A stretch of DNA of 64,000 bases from contig NZ_JOAG01000003.1 of the NCBI RefSeq assembly GCF_000725485.1, positions 1 through 64,000 on the forward strand, given 5' to 3'. The stretch comes from Nonomuraea candida (GTDB taxonomy: Bacteria; Actinomycetota; Actinomycetes; Streptosporangiales; Streptosporangiaceae). Below the pieces are notes generated by a model that worked only from the letters and a program-made list of their open reading frames with translations, had not been told where the DNA came from and ran no database searches. Below, in pieces: positions 60,242 through 64,000 of the stretch. A program made the position numbers and the translations under genes. Each line of letters starts with the position of its first letter. The stretch's first letter is position 1.

Positions 60242-61357
60242 TTATTGAATTCCTGCCTCGGTGCACTTGGCGGCGAAGTCGCCCGTGCACAGGTCCTCCT
60301 TGGTGACGTAACCGTCGGCCACCACGTCCTTGACGTTCTCCAGGTAGATGGCCTGCGGCTCCAGCAGCTCCGACGGCACGTCCTGGCCCGTCTCGGGGTC
60401 CTTGACGCTGCCGCCGGCCGTCGGCTTCTCGCCCTTGGCCAGCGCGACCGCGAGCTTGGCCGCGGCTTCGGCCTCCTTCTTGACCGCCTTGTAGACGGTC
60501 ATGCACTGGTCGCCCGCGAGGATGTTCTGCAGGCCCTGGACGGTGGCGTCCTGGCCGGTGACGGGCACCTTGCCGTTGAGGTTGTTCTTCTTCAGCACGG
60601 TGATGGCGGCGTTGCCGAGGCCGTCGTTGGCGGCCAGCACGCCGGCGATCTTCGGCTGCTCGGTGAGCATCTGCTCGAAGATGGTGCCGGCCTGGGTGTT
60701 GTCCCAGTCGGGCACGGCCTGGTCGGGGCCCTTGACGTACTCGCCGGAGTCGAACTTCGGCTTGAGCACCCCGTCGTACCCGTTCTTGAACAGGGTGGCG
60801 TTGTTGTCGGTCGGCGAGCCGTTCAGGTACGCGACGATCGGCTTCTCCACCTTCTTGTCGGCCAGGCACTTGCTCAGGCCCTCGCCCTGGAGCGTGCCGA
60901 CCTTGGTGTTGTCGAAGCTGACGTAGTAGGCGGCGCCGCCGCCGAGCGTCAGCCGGTCGTAGTCGATGGTGGCCACGCCCTGCGACTTGGCCTTCTCGAT
61001 GACCGTCTTGCCGGTGCCGCTGTCCAGGTTCACGATCATCAGGACGGTGGCGCCGTTAGTGATCATCTGATCGGCAATGGTCTGGAACGCCGTCTTGTCG
61101 TTCTGGGCGTTCTGAATGTCGTACTGGACGCCGGCGGCCTTGAAAGCCTCTTCAAGGTACTTGCGGTCGGCCGTCTCCCACCGGGCGGAGGACTTGCTGT
61201 CCGGCAGGATGACGCCGATCTTGCCGGCCTTGGCGGCTTGCGTGGCCGAGGCGGACGAGGTCGACGTCGTGGTCTGACCGCTCTCGCCCCCGCAGGCGGT
61301 GAGACCGAGGGCGAGCGCGGCTGCCGTGGCGGTCAGGCTGAGGATCCCCTTGCGCAT
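60242..61357 (-). CDS. xylF: Sugar-binding lipoprotein (XylF-like)
   Basis: This 371-aa extracytoplasmic binding protein has a lipobox signal (LALGLTACGG, Cys about 22) and the type I periplasmic-binding fold: IGVILPDSKSSARWETADR, VLMIVNLDSGTGKTVIEKAK, YYVSFDNTKVGTLQGEG, VAYLNGSPTDNNATLFKNGY and VTGQDATVQGLQNILAGDQC. XylF-like motifs and the operon partners suggest xylose. AAAGGA precedes ATG 61357. It heads the operon. Confidence 0.92.
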   Translation of the reverse strand: MRKGILSLTATAAALALGLTACGGESGQTTTSTSSASATQAAKAGKIGVILPDSKSSARWETADRKYLEEAFKAAGVQYDIQNAQNDKTAFQTIADQMITNGATVLMIVNLDSGTGKTVIEKAKSQGVATIDYDRLTLGGGAAYYVSFDNTKVGTLQGEGLSKCLADKKVEKPIVAYLNGSPTDNNATLFKNGYDGVLKPKFDSGEYVKGPDQAVPDWDNTQAGTIFEQMLTEQPKIAGVLAANDGLGNAAITVLKKNNLNGKVPVTGQDATVQGLQNILAGDQCMTVYKAVKKEAEAAAKLAVALAKGEKPTAGGSVKDPETGQDVPSELLEPQAIYLENVKDVVADGYVTKEDLCTGDFAAKCTEAGIQ

Positions 61358-61396
61358 AATGCAGGGTCCTTTCTTCCGGAGGGGCCCGGATGAATG

Positions 61397-61411
61397 TTGT
61401 TTGCGGCAACG
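61397..61411. promoter_or_regulatory. XylR-like operator copy 1
   Basis: TTGTTTGCGGCAACG resembles the Bacillus XylR site (from memory TTGTTTGGGCAACAA). It lies 40 bp upstream of the binding-protein start, has the same six-base centre as copy 2, and is positioned to block transcription of the sugar operon. Confidence 0.6.
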
Positions 61412-61458
61412 TATTCCGGTATCGAGCCCATGGGAAGGGGGGTGAGGGAGCCGATTTG

Positions 61459-61474
61459 TTGTTTCGGGTAACAA
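61459..61474. promoter_or_regulatory. XylR-like operator copy 2
   Basis: TTGTTTCGGGTAACAA has perfect arms TTGTT and AACAA around six bases. It lies 62 bp from copy 1 and 109 bp from the divergent AraC-type gene, so it could also affect that promoter. Confidence 0.65.
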
Positions 61475-61582
61475 TCCAGAAACGCCACCTCAACCTCCCC
61501 GACGCACGCGCGCCGACAGCGAGGAGCCCAGGTGGCCCGGCTGCCGGGCCGCGGCGATGGCGGCGTCGGCGATACTGCAGGC

Positions 61583-62422
61583 GTGAAGTACGTGTCCAGA
61601 GTGCCGCGACCGCCGCTGGACAGGCTGATCGACGACCTCTACTACCTGGAGGGCGCGCCGCCGTACGCCCGGCTGACGCTGCCGCCGATGCCGTCGGCGC
61701 TGCTCATCGTCAACCTCGGGCCGCCGTTCCGCATCCGCGCCGGCACCGAGACCGCGACGGCCGCGTACGCCGACGGCTGCGTGGTCACCATGCCCACCCG
61801 CGCCTTCGAGTTCGGCTATCCGCCGGAGACCCGGTCCGTCGGCGTGCACTTCAAGCCGTGGGGGCCGGCGCCGTTCCTGCCGATGCCCGCGGCCGAGCTG
61901 TGTGACCGGCCGGTGACGATGGAGCAGGTCTGGGGCCGGCCCGCCATCGCCGAGCTGCGCGACCGGCTGGCCACGGCGGGCGGACCGCACGAGATGCTGA
62001 CGCTGCTGGAGGAGGAGTTGCTGCGACGGCTGTGCGAGACCGCCGGCCTGGGGCTGGTCCGCCATACGAGCGGCGTCATCGCGGCGGCCGGCGGGGCGGT
62101 GGCGATCGGCGACCTGAGCGTGGCGGCCGGTGTCAGCAGCACTCATCTGGCACGGCGGTTCAAGGAGCTCATCGGCGTCACGCCGAAGCGGCTGGCCCGC
62201 ACCCACCGCTTCACCGCCACCGTGTTCGCGATCGACCCCGCCGGACCGATCGACTGGGGCGCGCTCGCCGGTGGCGCGGGCTACTTCGACCAGGCCCACT
62301 TCGGCCACGAGTTCCGGGCGTTCACCGGGCTCACGCCGACCCGGTACGTCGAGGTCCGGCGGCGGTTCCTGCGCGAGCACCCCGGCCACGTGCTGGACGG
62401 CTGGTCGCTGCCGGCCGATTGA
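61583..62422 (+). CDS. AraC-family transcriptional regulator
   Basis: This 279-aa regulator has an N-terminal sensing region (about 10-150; YYLEGAPPYARLTLPPMPSA, FEFGYPPETRSVGVHFKPWG, resembling DUF6597-type domains) and a C-terminal AraC double helix-turn-helix (about 185-270; VAIGDLSVAAGVSSTHLARR, FKELIGVTPKRLARTHRF, GYFDQAHFGHEFRAFTGLTP). GTG 61583 gives MKYVSRVPRPPLDRL. It is divergent from the xylose operon but has no clear link to it. Confidence 0.9.
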   Translation: MKYVSRVPRPPLDRLIDDLYYLEGAPPYARLTLPPMPSALLIVNLGPPFRIRAGTETATAAYADGCVVTMPTRAFEFGYPPETRSVGVHFKPWGPAPFLPMPAAELCDRPVTMEQVWGRPAIAELRDRLATAGGPHEMLTLLEEELLRRLCETAGLGLVRHTSGVIAAAGGAVAIGDLSVAAGVSSTHLARRFKELIGVTPKRLARTHRFTATVFAIDPAGPIDWGALAGGAGYFDQAHFGHEFRAFTGLTPTRYVEVRRRFLREHPGHVLDGWSLPAD

Positions 62423-62488
62423 TTTCTTACAAGAGCGACAGCTCACGACCCGCTAATTTGAGGGCACCCCCAAGCAGAGGAGAGCCCC

Positions 62489-63070
62489 GTGGGCAAGGTG
62501 GCCATGTACAGCTCGGTGTCGGTGGACGGCTTCATCGCGGACGAGAATGACCGGCCCGGACCCCTGTTCGACTGGCTGACCGGCGGCGACGTCCCGCTGG
62601 ACGAGAGCGGCGAGCTGAAGGTGTCGCAGGCGTCCTACGACCACACCCGGGCGTACTGGGACCGGATCGGCGTCACGATCGTCGGCCGCCGCGTCTTCGA
62701 CCTGACGGACGGCTGGGACGGGAAGCCGCCGGGCGGGATCGACCACGTGGTCGTCGTGACGCACCGGCCGATGCCCGAGGGGTGGGACCCCGCGGCGCCG
62801 TTCCACTTCGCCGGCGGCGTCGAGGCGGCCGTGGCCAGGGCGCAGGAGCTCGCGGGTGAGCGCATGGTCGAGGTCGCCGCCGGCGACGTCGGCGGCCAGG
62901 TGCTCGCCGCGGGCCTGGTCGACGAGGTGCGCATGGACGTCGTGCCCGTCGTGTTCGGGTCCGGCAGGCGCTACTTCGGCTCGGTCCGCGCCCAGCACCT
63001 GCTGGAGGACCCTGACGTGGTGATTCAGGGCGACCGGGTGCTTCACCTGCGCTATCGGGTGCGCCGCTGA
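62489..63070 (+). CDS. DHFR/RibD-fold reductase-like protein
   Basis: This 193-aa protein belongs to the dihydrofolate reductase/RibD C-terminal superfamily: AMYSSVSVDGFIADENDRPG, VTIVGRRVFDLTDGWDGKPP, HVVVVTHRPMPEG, VAAGDVGGQVLAAGLVDEVR and PVVFGSGRRYFGS. GAGGAG lies before GTG 62489. Members of this YwjB/YyaP-like group are often found as stand-alone genes of unknown substrate. It follows the AraC gene by 66 bp. Confidence 0.88.
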   Translation: MGKVAMYSSVSVDGFIADENDRPGPLFDWLTGGDVPLDESGELKVSQASYDHTRAYWDRIGVTIVGRRVFDLTDGWDGKPPGGIDHVVVVTHRPMPEGWDPAAPFHFAGGVEAAVARAQELAGERMVEVAAGDVGGQVLAAGLVDEVRMDVVPVVFGSGRRYFGSVRAQHLLEDPDVVIQGDRVLHLRYRVRR

Positions 63071-63139
63071 CCGATCAGGGCGGGCACGCGAAGAAGCCCG
63101 GGCCGTGGGCCCCGGCGGCGCACGTGCGGCGCTTCGGTC

Positions 63140-63307
63140 TCACGGACGGTCGTGGCCCTGGTCGGGCGTGCCGGCGGCCGGCTTGCGCACGGTCTCGCCG
63201 GTGGCCAGCAGCTCGTGGTCGGCCCGGTCGGCGAACGCCCGCATGCCGAGCGCGGTGAAGGAGTCGTGGGCGGTGCGCAGGTGCGTACGCGCGTCGGCCG
63301 GGACCCC
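63140..63307 (-). pseudogene. Remnant of a large LuxR-family (LAL-type) regulator
   Basis: The reverse strand encodes ADARTHLRTAHDSFTALGMR, then AFADRADHELLATGETVRK, which matches the helix just before the LuxR DNA-binding domain in large ATP-binding LuxR (LAL/HchA-like) proteins. Both the ATPase part and the C-terminal LuxR helix-turn-helix are absent; the frame ends soon after KPAAGTPDQ. The pieces around it do not carry them. It looks like a decayed gene. It could also be a short functional relic. Confidence 0.6.
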
Positions 63308-63395
63308 GGCGGGCGGCGGTGAAACTCGCATGGAAGGGTCGGCGGCGACCGGGCAGTCACCAGTGTCCGCAGTCCCCGGCGAGAGAGACCCATGC

Positions 63396-63929
63396 ATGAC
63401 CACGTTCCTCGACCGAGAGGTCGCCGATCCCGAGCGATTCTCCGCCCTCTTCGACGCCCACTACGAGGAGATCCGCCGTTACATCGGCCGCCGCCTCGAC
63501 CTCGACGTCGCCGAGGACCTCGCCGCCGAGACCTTCCTGATCGCCTTCCGCCGGCGCGACGGCTTCGACGCCGCCAGGGGCGGCATCAGACCCTGGCTGT
63601 ACGGCGTCGCCACCAAGCTCATCGGCCGGCACCGGCGCGCCGAGCTGCGGCGGTACCGGGCACTGGCCAGGTCGGGCCCGCCGGTCGGCGAGGACGGCCA
63701 CGAGCAGCGGGTGGTGGACCGGCTGTCGGCGCGGGTGACCGTGCAGCGGCTCTCGGCCGCGCTGGCCGGGCTGTCGCGCGGTGAGCGCGACGTGGTGCTG
63801 CTCGTCGCCTACGGAGAGCTGACCTACGACGAGGTGGCGGCGGCGCTCGGCATCGCCTACGGCACCGTCGCCTCCCGGCTCAGCCGGGCCAGGACCAAGC
63901 TTCGTGACGCGTTGGGAGTTGAGGTGTGA
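63396..63929 (+). CDS. ECF-type RNA polymerase sigma factor
   Basis: This 177-aa sigma factor has sigma2 (about 14-75; FDAHYEEIRRYIGRRLDLDV, DLAAETFLIAFRRRDGFD, PWLYGVATKLIGRHRR) and sigma4 (about 120-172; LSRGERDVVLLVAYGELTYD, AAALGIAYGTVASRLSRARTK). ATG 63396 is preceded by GAGAG about nine bases upstream. It overlaps the next gene (TGATG). It resembles the CU044_5270-associated sigma factors of actinomycetes. The antisigma partner is probably the next product. Confidence 0.9.
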   Translation: MTTFLDREVADPERFSALFDAHYEEIRRYIGRRLDLDVAEDLAAETFLIAFRRRDGFDAARGGIRPWLYGVATKLIGRHRRAELRRYRALARSGPPVGEDGHEQRVVDRLSARVTVQRLSAALAGLSRGERDVVLLVAYGELTYDEVAAALGIAYGTVASRLSRARTKLRDALGVEV

Positions 63930-64000
63930 TGAAGGAGTTCCAGCTCATCGACGAGGTGATGCCGCAGGCGCCGCCCGCCGGCCACGCCACGGTGATGGCC
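63929..64000 (+). CDS. N-terminus of a CU044_5270-like protein (partial)
   Basis: The window ends 24 codons into this gene. The start MKEFQLIDEVMPQAPPAG resembles the family that follows this class of sigma factor, where it usually has one transmembrane helix and an extracytoplasmic domain and may act as an anti-sigma or sensor protein. Its ATG overlaps the sigma factor stop by one base, so they are coupled. Only the beginning is visible, so the family call is tentative. Confidence 0.6.
   Translation, partial: MKEFQLIDEVMPQAPPAGHATVMA

Overview
The window is typical chromosomal DNA of a high-GC actinomycete. Third codon positions are almost all G or C, GTG and TTG starts are common, and many families are characteristic of actinobacteria: HemQ, DUF3000, DUF397, RNHCP proteins, a class F sortase, an SSI protease inhibitor, LytR-CpsA-Psr, DUF4349 and an ECF sigma factor with a CU044_5270-like partner. 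The mix points to Streptosporangiales (Nonomuraea-like). That placement is inference from family content, not a database result. No rRNA, tRNA, CRISPR array, prophage or insertion sequence was recognised.

Layout. 0.2-9.6 kb: GlgX, a RibD-like reductase overlapping an ATP-dependent DNA ligase, a YfiH/laccase-domain protein, a methyltransferase, an aldehyde dehydrogenase behind a perfect 20-bp palindrome, and a TPR protein. 9.7-12.4 kb: two tandem RNHCP zinc proteins behind a 25-codon leader ORF, then a class F sortase overlapping its likely substrate. 12.4-18 kb: an MBL hydrolase, a stand-alone NHEJ polymerase domain, MsrB, a 42-aa CxxC protein, and a TetR/SDR divergent pair with twin operators. 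18-25 kb is a core block: hemQ, hemG and hemE of the coproporphyrin-dependent heme route, DUF4349, DUF3000 and an RNase D-like protein. 25-47 kb looks accessory: a three-gene sugar/polyol operon, a NarL-type two-component system with an ABC exporter, small hypothetical genes, DUF397 and GntR genes (one split by an in-frame stop), a tautomerase-YHS fusion, a 917-aa PEP-utilising phosphotransferase, a phosphodiesterase-like protein, a LacI regulator with a second sugar isomerase, a second TetR/SDR pair and an LCP protein. 47-56.9 kb returns to core functions: thiolase and FadB, an SSI inhibitor, an amino acid permease, Dxs and two secreted zinc peptidases. 57-64 kb: a xylose-type ABC operon with its ROK regulator, an AraC regulator, a DHFR-like protein, a LuxR remnant and an ECF sigma factor.

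Regulatory wiring is unusually readable. A LacI-type palindrome lies both over the lacI start and upstream of the 25-28 kb sugar operon, which suggests one regulon. Twin or symmetric operators sit in both TetR/SDR divergent spacers and upstream of the xylose operon.

The most unusual observation is genome-structural. At least eleven loci carry short tandem repeats (about 14-57 bp units) just beyond gene 3' ends. In six of them (glgX, hemE, the LuxR regulator, the gene ending at 32272, the PEP phosphotransferase and the SDR ending at 45150) the array runs through the gene's own stop codon. In a seventh, the sugar isomerase ending at 40189, the last codons of the gene reappear at the far end of the array. 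The downstream DNA therefore looks like repeated, decaying copies of the gene end. I do not know of a described system that does this.
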